Shown: in pieces, positions 35,490 through 43,709 of the stretch
Layout: each line of letters starts with the position of its first letter
Numbering within the stretch: the first letter of the stretch is position 1
Source of the DNA: a bacterium
GTDB taxonomy: Bacteria; CSSED10-310; JAJRTK01
DNA length: 50,096 bases
Assembly: GCA_024278345.1 (NCBI GenBank)
Contig: JAJRTK010000512.1
Span: forward strand, 1-50,096
Direction of reading: 5' to 3'
Notes under the pieces: model-generated
Databases searched by the model: none
The model's input: the letters and a program-made list of their open reading frames with translations, nothing else
Told to the model about the DNA's origin: nothing
Translations under genes and position numbers: made by a program

Positions 35490-37235
35490 ATGCCTCACAC
35501 TTTGATAGCTCCTCACGGAGGAGAGCTGAAAAACCTACTCGTTTCCAAAGATCGCGCCGCGGAGCTCAGAGCGGAATCACGGGAATGGCCCTCCTGGGAC
35601 ATGACCCATCGGCAGCTTTGCGACCTCGAGCTCTTGTTGAACGGGGGGTTTTCGCCGTTGACCGGTTTCATGGCGCATGCCCAGTGGGATTCCGTCTGCC
35701 GATCCATGCATCTGCCTTGTGGAACCCTCTGGCCGCTGCCCATCACGCTGGATCTGCCCAAGGAGATGGCTCTACGGCTCGACACCGGCCAAAAGCTGGC
35801 CCTGCGTGACCCCGAAGGAGTGCTTCTGGCGGCGTTGACGGTAGAAGAAGTCTGGAAACTGGACAAGAGGGCCGAGGCCACCGCTGTCTATGGAACGATC
35901 GACGAGAGCCATCCCGGCGTTGCCTACCTCATGGAGGAGGCGCATCCATTCTGCGTGGGAGGCAAGCTCGAGGGGCTGCAATTGCCGGTTCACTATGATT
36001 TTCGCGAATTTCGCAAAACACCCTCGGAGGTCAGAAGAGCTTTTGCCCGGGCTGGCTGGCGGCGTGTGGTCGCTTTCCAGACCCGCAACCCCATGCACCG
36101 CGCCCACCAGACCATGACCCTCCAGGCCGCGAAAGAGCTCGAGGCAAACCTGCTCATCCACCCGGTCGTGGGGATGACGAAGCCCGGTGATGTCGATCAC
36201 TACACGCGGGTTCGAAGCTATCAGGCTCTCCTGAGGCGCTATCCCAAGCACACGACGAAGCTTTCCCTTCTGCCCATCGCCATGCGGATGGCCGGTCCCC
36301 GTGAGGCGCTTTGGCACGGGATTATCCGAAAGAACTATGGCTGCACCCATTTTATCGTCGGGCGCGATCACGCCGGTCCGGGCCTCGACCAACGAGGGCG
36401 CCCTTTCTACGGCCCTTACGATGCGCAGGCGCTCATGCGGGAAAATGCCAAGGAGCTGGGGATTGAGATGGTTCCCTTCCGCCTCATGCTCTACGTGGAA
36501 GAGCTTGACGCCTACGTGCCTCAGGACCGGGTTCCAGAGGGAATGCGAGCTCTTAGCATTTCTGGCACGGAGCTCCGAAAACGTCTTTCCATGGGCCATG
36601 ATCTCCCAGAATGGTTCACGTTTCCCGAAGTGGCCCGCGAGCTTCGCAAGAGCCATCCTCCGCGCTACCGGCAGGGATTTACGGTCTTTTTCACCGGACT
36701 TTCCGGAGCGGGCAAGTCCACGATTGCCAACGTCCTGATGGTGAAGCTTCTGGAGGCCGGTGGCAGGCCGGTGACCCTGTTGGATGGCGATATTGTCAGG
36801 AAGAACCTCTCTTCAGAGCTGGGCTTCAGTAAGGAACACCGTGACCTCAATATTCGGCGCATTGGATTTGTCGCCTCGGAGATTACGAAAAATGGAGGCA
36901 TCGCCATCTGCGCTCCCATTGCTCCTTACGCCAAAGTACGGAGTGAAGTCCGCCAGGTGGTGAGCCAGGGAGGCGGTTTCATCCTGATTCATGTCGCCAC
37001 GCCGCTGGAGATTTGTGAGATGCGTGATCGCAAGGGCCTTTACGCCAAAGCGCGACAGGGGATCATCCAGCAATTCACCGGGATCTCCGATCCGTATGAG
37101 GATCCGGAAAACCCTGAAGTTGTCATTGACACCACCGATATCAGTCCTGAAGAGGCAGCCCAGATGGTCTACCTCCACCTGGAACGGGAGGGATACGTCG
37201 GAATCAACGGAGTCGCGGGCGAAGGTTCTGGGTGA
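35490..37235 (+). CDS. Bifunctional sulfate adenylyltransferase / adenylylsulfate kinase
   Basis: Makes APS from sulfate and ATP and then phosphorylates it to PAPS. Seen: ATP sulfurylase of the monomeric Sat type at 1-385 (QTRNPMHRAH near 195, HPVVGMTKPGDVDH, GRDHAGPG) followed by an APS kinase of CysC type at about 390-575 (P-loop GLSGAGKST near 404, DGDIVRKNLS, GFSKEHRDLNIRRIG). 581 residues is the normal size of this fusion. No sulfite or PAPS reductase, AprAB or Dsr gene is in the window, so assimilation or sulfation are both possible; the next gene is a polysaccharide flippase. A 211-nt spacer upstream holds an inverted repeat (CGCCGCT/AGCGGCG) but no clear riboswitch. Confidence 0.93.
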   Translation: MPHTLIAPHGGELKNLLVSKDRAAELRAESREWPSWDMTHRQLCDLELLLNGGFSPLTGFMAHAQWDSVCRSMHLPCGTLWPLPITLDLPKEMALRLDTGQKLALRDPEGVLLAALTVEEVWKLDKRAEATAVYGTIDESHPGVAYLMEEAHPFCVGGKLEGLQLPVHYDFREFRKTPSEVRRAFARAGWRRVVAFQTRNPMHRAHQTMTLQAAKELEANLLIHPVVGMTKPGDVDHYTRVRSYQALLRRYPKHTTKLSLLPIAMRMAGPREALWHGIIRKNYGCTHFIVGRDHAGPGLDQRGRPFYGPYDAQALMRENAKELGIEMVPFRLMLYVEELDAYVPQDRVPEGMRALSISGTELRKRLSMGHDLPEWFTFPEVARELRKSHPPRYRQGFTVFFTGLSGAGKSTIANVLMVKLLEAGGRPVTLLDGDIVRKNLSSELGFSKEHRDLNIRRIGFVASEITKNGGIAICAPIAPYAKVRSEVRQVVSQGGGFILIHVATPLEICEMRDRKGLYAKARQGIIQQFTGISDPYEDPENPEVVIDTTDISPEEAAQMVYLHLEREGYVGINGVAGEGSG

Positions 37236-37243
37236 AGCTCCTG

Positions 37244-37296
37244 AAAAAGGCGACTGGCGTGCGGCGGCTGTCGCACGACGGGAGCGGAAGTCAACT
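37244..37296 (+). repeat. Dispersed structured element, copy 4
   Basis: AAAAAGGCGACTGGC, a hairpin pairing GTGCG with CGCAC across 8 nt, and CGACGGGAGCGGAAG. It starts 9 nt after the stop of the Sat-CysC gene and ends about 80 nt before the flippase gene, so it could act on either transcript. Confidence 0.65.
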
Positions 37297-37376
37297 GGAA
37301 GAAGAGTTCTCCAACCCAAAGATTCGCCATCGGTTTTTGAATTTTGGAACACGGGCAGAGGGAATCTCAGGTCAGA

Positions 37377-38789
37377 ATGTGGTCCAAGCTAAGAAGAGTC
37401 TCGAGTTTGCTCGACGGGCATTCCACTGAGATCGTTACCAAGGCAAGAGACGCCTTTCTTCTCCGTGTGTGTGGAACCGGAATGGCCTTTGTCTTCAGCA
37501 CGTTGATTGCTCGGCGGCTGGGGGCGGATGGGGCAGGTCTCTATTTCCTGTCCCAGACCATCGTTTTTTTGGCCGTTGCTTTGGGGCGAGGCGGTTTGGG
37601 CCATGCGATGCTCAAGTTCATCGCCAACGCTGCCTCTGCCAAAGATTGGGACACCGTCAAGGCAGTATTTGGGAAAGGTCTTTTCTTTTCTAGCCTTTGG
37701 TCCGCAACCATAGGGCTCTTACTTTGGATCCTTGCACGCACTCTTGCAGTGGGAGTTTTCGGCAAGCCTGACCTGGAGACTCCGCTCCGTTGGATGGCTC
37801 TGGCGGTGGTTCCCGGAGTCCTACTGATCATCATCGGGGAGTCCCTCAAGGGGCTCAAGAGGATCAAGAGCGCCATTGCCGTCAACGGCGTTTTAGTGCC
37901 CATGGGCTCTTTGGTGGTTTTCGTGGCTATTGGAGAGAGGTATGGAGTCTTGGGCGCCGCTTTCTCGTTTGTGTCGGCAAACATTGTGGCGGCGCTGGCG
38001 GGTGGATGCCTTTGGCGTTTGGCGACGCCGGATTTGGTCTCGTCTTCCGGTGGGGAATTCGATACTCGGTCTTTCCTTAAGAGTAGCATACATTTATATC
38101 ATATTGTAATTATGGGGCTTTTTCTTACTCGAGCACCGGGGCTCTTTTTGGGGGTCTGGGGCACGAAGGCGGACATCGGAGTCTTTGATATAGCGTTTAG
38201 AACGGCGATGCTCACGAGTTTCGTTCTCAACGCCATGAACAGCATCATTCCCGCCAAGATTGCCGAGCTTTACCAGCGGCGGGACATGGAGCTTCTGGAC
38301 CGGACCATTCGGCGGATGGCGTTCGTGACCGCACTCCTCGCAAGTCCTGCCGTTGCTTTTTTTCTTCTGATGCCCTCAAAGGTGATGGTTTTTTTTGGGC
38401 CGGATTTCGTGAGGGGCGCTCCGGCTCTTGCCATTCTTGCCGTGGGCCAGTTTGTCAACGCGGCTGTCGGTTCCGTCGGTTTCGTTCTCATCATGACTGG
38501 CCGGGAAAAGATTCTGCGGAACATTACCCTTGCCATGATGTTGCTTGTTGTCGCTTTGAGTTTCTTGCTGATCCCCCGGTGGGGCGTTGTTGGTGCCGCT
38601 TGGGCTGGAGCCATCACCGCCGCCGGCCAAAACCTCGTGGCCAGCTTCGTTGTCATGAGGAAATTTGGAATTCGGAGCCTTCCCTGGCCTCGTTTCCTTC
38701 TTCCCTCCAAGGAAGCGCTGGCGGAATCGCTTTGTCCGGTGACTCGGAAAGCGGGCGAACCGGTGAATCCCCCCGGGCGTAAGCGCTAG
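37377..38789 (+). CDS. Wzx-like polysaccharide/lipid-linked oligosaccharide flippase
   Basis: Membrane transporter of 470 residues with about 12-14 helices, MATE/MVF superfamily. Seen: N-terminal FVFSTLIARRLGADGAGLYF, the usual first-helix pattern of O-antigen flippases; alternating hydrophobic stretches throughout; FGPDFVRGAPALAILA near residue 340; and a charged Pro-rich C-terminus. Known role of the family: flipping lipid-linked glycans across the inner membrane. No glycosyltransferases are in the window, so the glycan is unknown. The ATG at 37377 is preferred to one 11 codons upstream; support is modest. It follows sat-cysC in the same direction. Confidence 0.8.
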   Translation: MWSKLRRVSSLLDGHSTEIVTKARDAFLLRVCGTGMAFVFSTLIARRLGADGAGLYFLSQTIVFLAVALGRGGLGHAMLKFIANAASAKDWDTVKAVFGKGLFFSSLWSATIGLLLWILARTLAVGVFGKPDLETPLRWMALAVVPGVLLIIIGESLKGLKRIKSAIAVNGVLVPMGSLVVFVAIGERYGVLGAAFSFVSANIVAALAGGCLWRLATPDLVSSSGGEFDTRSFLKSSIHLYHIVIMGLFLTRAPGLFLGVWGTKADIGVFDIAFRTAMLTSFVLNAMNSIIPAKIAELYQRRDMELLDRTIRRMAFVTALLASPAVAFFLLMPSKVMVFFGPDFVRGAPALAILAVGQFVNAAVGSVGFVLIMTGREKILRNITLAMMLLVVALSFLLIPRWGVVGAAWAGAITAAGQNLVASFVVMRKFGIRSLPWPRFLLPSKEALAESLCPVTRKAGEPVNPPGRKR

Positions 38790-38888
38790 CGGTGAGGAAG
38801 CGAGCAAAGGCTAGACATTCTCCAGAAAGTGTGGTCGTTTTTGGGGGCGGCTAGACTCAACCCGAATGCCCGAGGAGCGTACGATCCG

Positions 38889-40034
38889 ATGCAGGACGAA
38901 AGTCACCCGACTCAAATAGGTCCTTACGAGGTACGGCAGATCATCGGACGTGGAGCGATGGGCGTTATCTACGAAGCCTACGATCCCGAAGCCGATCAAA
39001 GGCTTGCCATCAAGACTCTGCCCCTGGATGTCATCACCGACAAGTCCCAACTTGACACCCTGGAGATGAACCTGCGGCACGAAGCGAAGATCGCGTCGAA
39101 GCTGATCCATCCCAACATCGTTCAGATTTACGGAGAGGTCCGTTGTGCGGAAGAGGGTGATGTCTTTTTCGTGGTCATGGAGTATGTGGATGGCATCAAC
39201 TTCTCCGTGCGCATGAAGCAAGGCCCTCTGCCCCTCTGGGAGCTTCGCCAGATCATGGTCCAAGTCTGCGATGGTCTCAACTATGCCCACGATCAGCAGG
39301 TGATCCACCGTGATGTCAAGCCGGGGAACATCCTATTGACAAGCGATTTGCAAGCGAAGATCACGGACTTCGGGATCGCCAAGGTGCAACGACGTGCCAC
39401 GACGATTCTCTTCAACCAGACTGGCAAGATGGTGGGCACGCCCTCGTATATGTCCCCGGAGCAGGTCACCGATTCGAAGGTGGATCGCCGCACCGACGTG
39501 TTTTCCCTTGGCTGTATCCTCTATCGAGTATTGACGGGAAAAAAGCCTTTTACGGGCAAGACGATCGTCGATACTCTGGTCAAGATCGTTAGGGAGCCGC
39601 CTCTTCCTCCAAGGCATCATCAGCCGAAGCTCTCGGCAAGCCTGGAGGAGCTTGTCCTCAAGTGTCTCGAAAAGGAAAAAGGCGATCGCTATCAATCGAC
39701 TTTGGAGCTCAGGGAAGATCTCCTGGAACTCTTGCCTCCACCTCCGGAAAACCGCAATCTCTGGTCACCTGAGGGGGAGACCATGGTGGACGACGGTGAT
39801 CTCGTTTCGTCCCAGGTCCACAAGCGCCTCCAGGAAGTGGTAGAGGAAAAGCCAGCGGTTTCCCTGCCGGCCAGCGATCTAGATTGGTGCCTCTACCGCG
39901 CCGAACGCTACGTGGAGCGGCAAACCTTCCTCACCGCTCTCCACGAAGTTCGCAAGGCTCTCGCGTTGGAGCCGCGTCACCCGCGTGCCACAGATTTGCT
40001 TGGGGAGATCTCCGAAGCGCTGGAAGTGCGCTGA
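38889..40034 (+). CDS. Ser/Thr protein kinase with C-terminal TPR-like segment
   Basis: Eukaryotic-type (Hanks) kinase of 381 residues. Seen: glycine loop GRGAMGVIYEA (20-30), Lys42 in LAIKTL, intact catalytic HRDVKPGN (about 139-146), DFGIAK, activation segment GTPSYMSPEQ and the DVFSLGCILY helix. After the kinase domain (to about 290) comes a Pro-rich linker and a short helical stretch, YRAERYVERQTF...EPRHPRATDLLG, that resembles one TPR pair. No membrane segment, so it acts in the cytoplasm. The ATG at 38889 is preferred because the upstream extension is not kinase-like. Unlike the larger kinase at 31.5 kb, all catalytic residues are present. Substrate unknown. Confidence 0.87.
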   Translation: MQDESHPTQIGPYEVRQIIGRGAMGVIYEAYDPEADQRLAIKTLPLDVITDKSQLDTLEMNLRHEAKIASKLIHPNIVQIYGEVRCAEEGDVFFVVMEYVDGINFSVRMKQGPLPLWELRQIMVQVCDGLNYAHDQQVIHRDVKPGNILLTSDLQAKITDFGIAKVQRRATTILFNQTGKMVGTPSYMSPEQVTDSKVDRRTDVFSLGCILYRVLTGKKPFTGKTIVDTLVKIVREPPLPPRHHQPKLSASLEELVLKCLEKEKGDRYQSTLELREDLLELLPPPPENRNLWSPEGETMVDDGDLVSSQVHKRLQEVVEEKPAVSLPASDLDWCLYRAERYVERQTFLTALHEVRKALALEPRHPRATDLLGEISEALEVR

Positions 40035-40182
40035 GAGAATTCCCTGGGTCCCTCCTTGGTGGCCCACAACCATGAGAAGGGAACGCGATTCTTGGAAATG
40101 ATGCTTCTGAAGGCGTTCTACGGCTAGATCGTCGGGTCGCCCTGTGGTTTTTTTCGTGAACTCCTGACAAGGAACTGATCCC

Positions 40183-41463
40183 ATGATATATCCTCGCTCT
40201 AATAGCCTTTGGGCAGCCGCTCAGAAGACCCTCGTTGGAGGTGTCAACAGCCCTGTTCGCGCCTTTCGAGCCGTTGGCGGAACTCCGCTTTTTATCCGAC
40301 GGGGCGAAGGTGCGATGATGACGGATGAAGATGGCAACGGCTATACGGACTACGTGGGCTCGTGGGGGCCGCTCATTGCGGGCCACCGGCATCCAAGTGT
40401 CGTCGCGGCATTGGAGGAAGCCCTGGCCAAGGGAACAAGTTTTGGCGCTCCCACGGCCGCGGAAATCACCCTTGCCGAGTTGGTCATCGAGAGAATTCCG
40501 GGTGTGGAACGGGTCCGGTTTGTCAACTCGGGCACCGAAGCGACCATGAGTGCTCTCCGTCTGGCGCGGGCCGCCACCGGCCGGGACCGGATCGTCAAGT
40601 TCGCTGGTTGCTACCACGGCCACAGTGACGGGCTGTTGGTGCGTGCTGGGTCTGGAGCGACAACCTTGGGCACCCCGGACAGCCCGGGAGTCCCGGCTGC
40701 CTGGGCCAAACTGACCTACGTGGCGGACTTCAATGACTTGGCAACTGTCCGAGAGGCTTTTGAAGCGCATCCAGGGGAGATTGCCGCAGTCATCGTCGAG
40801 CCCGTGGCGGGGAACATGGGAGTCGTGCCACCAAAGGATGGCTTCCTCCAAGGCCTTCGCGATCTCTGTGACGAGCAGGGAGCTCTGCTCATCTTCGATG
40901 AGGTGATGACGGGCTTCCGAGTTAAAAGAGGCGGCGCGGCGGAGCGGTTCGGGACCAAGCCTCATCTTTACTGCTTTGGCAAAGTCATTGGCGGAGGCCT
41001 TCCAGTGGGCGCCTACGCAGGTCCAGCCGAATTGATGGACCAGATTTCGCCCAGGGGTCCGGTCTATCAGGCGGGAACCTTGTCGGGTAATCCCCTGGCC
41101 ATGGCGGCGGGGATCGCCACGTTGCGCCTGTTGGACGAAAGTGCTTACGAAACGCTCGAGGAACTGGGGCGGCGCCTGGAAGAGGGGCTTCTTCGGTCCG
41201 CAGCGCCGGGAGCGATTCACGTACAGCGGGTGGGCTCGATGGTGACGCTTTTTTTTCAAGGCGGTCCGGTCCACTCTTACGAAGACGCTCTTAAAAGCGA
41301 CGTGAAGCGGTTTGGCCTTTTCCACGGGGCAATGCTCCAACGGGGGCAATACTTGCCGCCCAGCCAGTTTGAAGCCTGGTTTCTTTCCTTGGCCCATACT
41401 CCAAAACTTGTGGACGACACGATCACCGCCGCCCGTGAATCGCTTGCTATCGCTCTGGCGTAA
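40183..41463 (+). CDS. hemL: Glutamate-1-semialdehyde 2,1-aminomutase
   Basis: PLP enzyme that makes 5-aminolevulinate from glutamate-1-semialdehyde, the C5 route to haem, which fits the many cytochromes encoded here. Seen: N-terminal GGVNSPVRAF, VNSGTEATMSALRLARA, the glycine-rich KFAGCYHGHSDGLL, the PLP Asp in FDEVMTGFR, and the Schiff-base Lys in FGKVIGGGLPVGAYAG (about residue 266). 426 residues is the normal size. AAGGA lies about 10 nt before the ATG. The 148 nt upstream hold nothing recognisable. It is distinguished from class III transaminases by the N-terminal NSPVR segment and the GHSDGLL motif. Confidence 0.95.
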   Translation: MIYPRSNSLWAAAQKTLVGGVNSPVRAFRAVGGTPLFIRRGEGAMMTDEDGNGYTDYVGSWGPLIAGHRHPSVVAALEEALAKGTSFGAPTAAEITLAELVIERIPGVERVRFVNSGTEATMSALRLARAATGRDRIVKFAGCYHGHSDGLLVRAGSGATTLGTPDSPGVPAAWAKLTYVADFNDLATVREAFEAHPGEIAAVIVEPVAGNMGVVPPKDGFLQGLRDLCDEQGALLIFDEVMTGFRVKRGGAAERFGTKPHLYCFGKVIGGGLPVGAYAGPAELMDQISPRGPVYQAGTLSGNPLAMAAGIATLRLLDESAYETLEELGRRLEEGLLRSAAPGAIHVQRVGSMVTLFFQGGPVHSYEDALKSDVKRFGLFHGAMLQRGQYLPPSQFEAWFLSLAHTPKLVDDTITAARESLAIALA

Positions 41464-41657
41464 GAACCTCGTGACGCTCCTTTTCGTGGGCCAGCACGGC
41501 GCTTTTTCATGCGAAGCTTGTCAAAACGTGTTTGAAATCTACCGCTTGCAGGGTCATAGTAAGGAAGAGAGGAACGAGGGGAGATCATCAAGGAGGGGGT
41601 GGCCTTACTCGAATTCCGCCACAACACACCAGAAGAGTTCCCTTGTCAGGCGATCCC

Positions 41658-42737
41658 ATGAACCGCCGCTGGCTTATCCGTTATCTATGTTACGTTTTAC
41701 GTCATAACCCCAGGGATTTGGGGATCATTCTCGACGAGCGGGGCTGGACCGAGGTGACCCCGCTCATCGAGGGACTACGTCGGCACAAACAGTTCCAGAT
41801 TTCCCTCTCGGAGCTCGAAAGGCTTGTCCAGCACGATCACCAGAGCCGCTACAGCCTCTGCGATGACCGTATCCGCGCCAACAGTGGCCACACGCTTCCC
41901 GAGGTGCGCCTGGTCTTTGAAAAAACCGAACCGCCTCAGCTCCTCTATTACGGTATCGCAAAAAGCCGGCTCCATTGCTACATCGAGGCAGGTGCCCTGA
42001 CTCCCGACGATCCGGAGCGGTATGTCACCCTCTGCGCTTCGGCCGGCGAGGCGGACTGCAAGAGCCACTGTTCCTCCGACGAACAGCCCCACATCATCGT
42101 CATCGAAGCCGCGAAGGCTGCCCAAAAGGGAGTCCCCTTCTTCAAAAGCGAAATCGGAGAATACCTCTGCGAAAGCGTCCCGGCGGAGTTCTTCCTCGAT
42201 CAGCGGCCGGACTTCCGATTCCAGGTCTCCGCGGGAGGCGTCGTCGTTCGGGATTTCAATGCCAACTATGACGCAGCGATCATGCGTACCAGAACACCTT
42301 GGGAACTCCCCAAGGGCAAGCTCCAGAAGGGGGAACGTGGGTGGGAAGCCGCGCGGCGCGAAGTCCAAGAAGAGCTTGGGCTCACCGGCAGCATCCGAGT
42401 CGGGCAGCGTCTCGATCGTGTCCTCTACTTCTTCCGGAACCACTGTGGTCAGCCACGGCTCAAAACCGTGCTCCTCTTCCTCATCCATTACCAGGGCTCC
42501 ATGGAGCTCCGGCCGCGGAAAAAGGAAGGTGTCCTTGCCGCGGAATGGGTCAGCTTCGAAGAAGCCCAAACCAGGCTTCTTTACTCAGGAGGCCGCTATC
42601 TGCGGGCCCTGGAAACCGCCCAATGGCTGCTTCGAAAACACTGCTGGTCCAAGCTGAATCCAAGCGGTGAGAGGCCGAGGGGCAACGACCGCCCACAGGC
42701 CGAGGCTCTGCGGAAACCTCCCTGTTCCGATTCCTAG
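41658..42737 (+). CDS. KptA/Tpt1-like RNA 2'-phosphotransferase domain fused to a NUDIX hydrolase
   Basis: Two-domain protein of 359 residues. Residues 1-180 follow KptA/Tpt1: YVLRHNP (12-18, with the RH pair), LGIILDERGW, DRIRANSGHT (70-79), ending VPAEFF. Several NAD-pocket positions differ: the HGT motif reads YYGI (97-100), HLS reads TLC (124-126), and the last Arg of the Arg-His-Arg-Arg set is not apparent. Residues 185-335 form a NUDIX domain with a perfect box, G220-x5-E226-x7-REVQEEL (234-240). Known KptA chemistry moves an RNA 2'-phosphate to NAD; NUDIX enzymes cleave nucleoside diphosphates such as ADP-ribose. A joint role in RNA end or ADP-ribose metabolism is inference. The ATG at 41658 has CAGG about 9 nt upstream and matches the KptA N-terminus. 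Confidence 0.83.
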   Translation: MNRRWLIRYLCYVLRHNPRDLGIILDERGWTEVTPLIEGLRRHKQFQISLSELERLVQHDHQSRYSLCDDRIRANSGHTLPEVRLVFEKTEPPQLLYYGIAKSRLHCYIEAGALTPDDPERYVTLCASAGEADCKSHCSSDEQPHIIVIEAAKAAQKGVPFFKSEIGEYLCESVPAEFFLDQRPDFRFQVSAGGVVVRDFNANYDAAIMRTRTPWELPKGKLQKGERGWEAARREVQEELGLTGSIRVGQRLDRVLYFFRNHCGQPRLKTVLLFLIHYQGSMELRPRKKEGVLAAEWVSFEEAQTRLLYSGGRYLRALETAQWLLRKHCWSKLNPSGERPRGNDRPQAEALRKPPCSDS

Positions 42738-42854
42738 CCAACACCTTCCTTCCGGCGGTGGAACTTCGGTATCTGGCAAGTGTTCCGGAATTGGCCCACG
42801 CGAACCAGCGGCCCACGGGGGCGGAAGACAATGACCAAGAATGAGGTTCATCCC

Positions 42855-43535
42855 ATGAACGAGCAGATCTACTTTCGGCAGATACCGGCCGGACCCATGG
42901 CCAACTACGTCTATCTCTTGGGCGATCATTCCAAGCGCGAGGCATTCATCGTGGATCCCGCCTGGGATGTCGCGGGACTTCTGGACCTCCTTGACAAAGA
43001 TGGGATACGGCTGGCGGGCGTCCTGGCAACCCATTACCATCCAGATCACGTGGGAGGCTCCATCTTCGGCATGAGCATCGAAGGACTAAGCCGCTTGATG
43101 GAGCTCCGGCCCGTGCCCGTTCATGTCAATCGGCACGAAGCGGATGGCCTCAAGCAGGTCACGGGCCTCGAAGAATCGGACCTGGTTCGCCACGACGGTG
43201 GTGATCTGCTCAAAGTCGGCGACGTGCCCATCGAGCTATTGCACACGCCGGGCCATACCCCTGGAAGCCAGTGCTTTTTGGTCGATGATCGCTTGGTGTC
43301 GGGCGATACGCTCTTCATCCAGGGCTGCGGTCGCGTCGATCTCCCGGGGGCCGACCCCGAAGAGATGTACTACACGCTGACCCGAAGGCTTGCCAAAGTG
43401 CCCGATCACGTGGAACTCTACCCTGGCCATAACTATGCCGCGGACATAAAATCTACACTTGGCAAAGAGCGGAAGACGAACCCGTACCTCCAGATTTCCT
43501 CTTTGGAGGATTGGCTCCGGACGATGGGCCACTGA
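42855..43535 (+). CDS. Metallo-beta-lactamase-fold hydrolase (glyoxalase II-like)
   Basis: Probable di-metal hydrolase of 226 residues, cytoplasmic. Seen: the metal site HYHPDHVGG (HxHxDH), the third-His motif HTPGHTPGS, the bridging Asp in VSGDTLF, and YPGHNY near the C-terminus, all in the order of glyoxalase II and persulfide dioxygenase-type proteins. The short C-terminus lacks the full substrate domain of true glyoxalase II. A start at 42831 with GGAAG close by is also possible; 42855 was chosen for GAGG at 8 nt and the usual N-terminus. It follows the KptA-NUDIX gene and ends facing the HAMP-PAS gene. Confidence 0.85.
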   Translation: MNEQIYFRQIPAGPMANYVYLLGDHSKREAFIVDPAWDVAGLLDLLDKDGIRLAGVLATHYHPDHVGGSIFGMSIEGLSRLMELRPVPVHVNRHEADGLKQVTGLEESDLVRHDGGDLLKVGDVPIELLHTPGHTPGSQCFLVDDRLVSGDTLFIQGCGRVDLPGADPEEMYYTLTRRLAKVPDHVELYPGHNYAADIKSTLGKERKTNPYLQISSLEDWLRTMGH

Positions 43536-43553
43536 GCTCCGCCCTTCATCGTG

Positions 43554-43590
43554 GTCCGTCAATGGCGGAACCGGACTGAAACGCTTTTTT
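43554..43590 (+). terminator. Weak candidate terminator after the metallo-hydrolase gene
   Basis: GTCCG (43554-43558) pairs with CGGAC (43572-43576), followed 8 nt later by TTTTTT (43585-43590). The stem is short and the loop long, so support is weak, but the position between convergent genes is right. Confidence 0.3.
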
Positions 43591-43594
43591 GTCT

Positions 43595-43654
43595 TGGGTT
43601 GAGTTCCGCTCCCATCGCTCGCGTCCGCTGCGCGCTGTGCGCCTTGTTTCGCCC
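43595..43654 (-). repeat. Dispersed structured element, copy 5
   Basis: Read on minus: GGCGAAACAAGGCGC, a hairpin of GCGCGC against GCGAGC with one mismatch, and CGATGGGAGCGGAACTC. It lies between the convergent stops of the metallo-hydrolase and HAMP-PAS genes. It is the copy most like copy 3 over its full length, including AACCCA at the end. Confidence 0.68.
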
Positions 43655-43709
43655 AGCGAAAGAGCTTCACCCCGAAGGATAGCCCGCTGTTGAGTTTCAG
43701 GGCGTTTGG

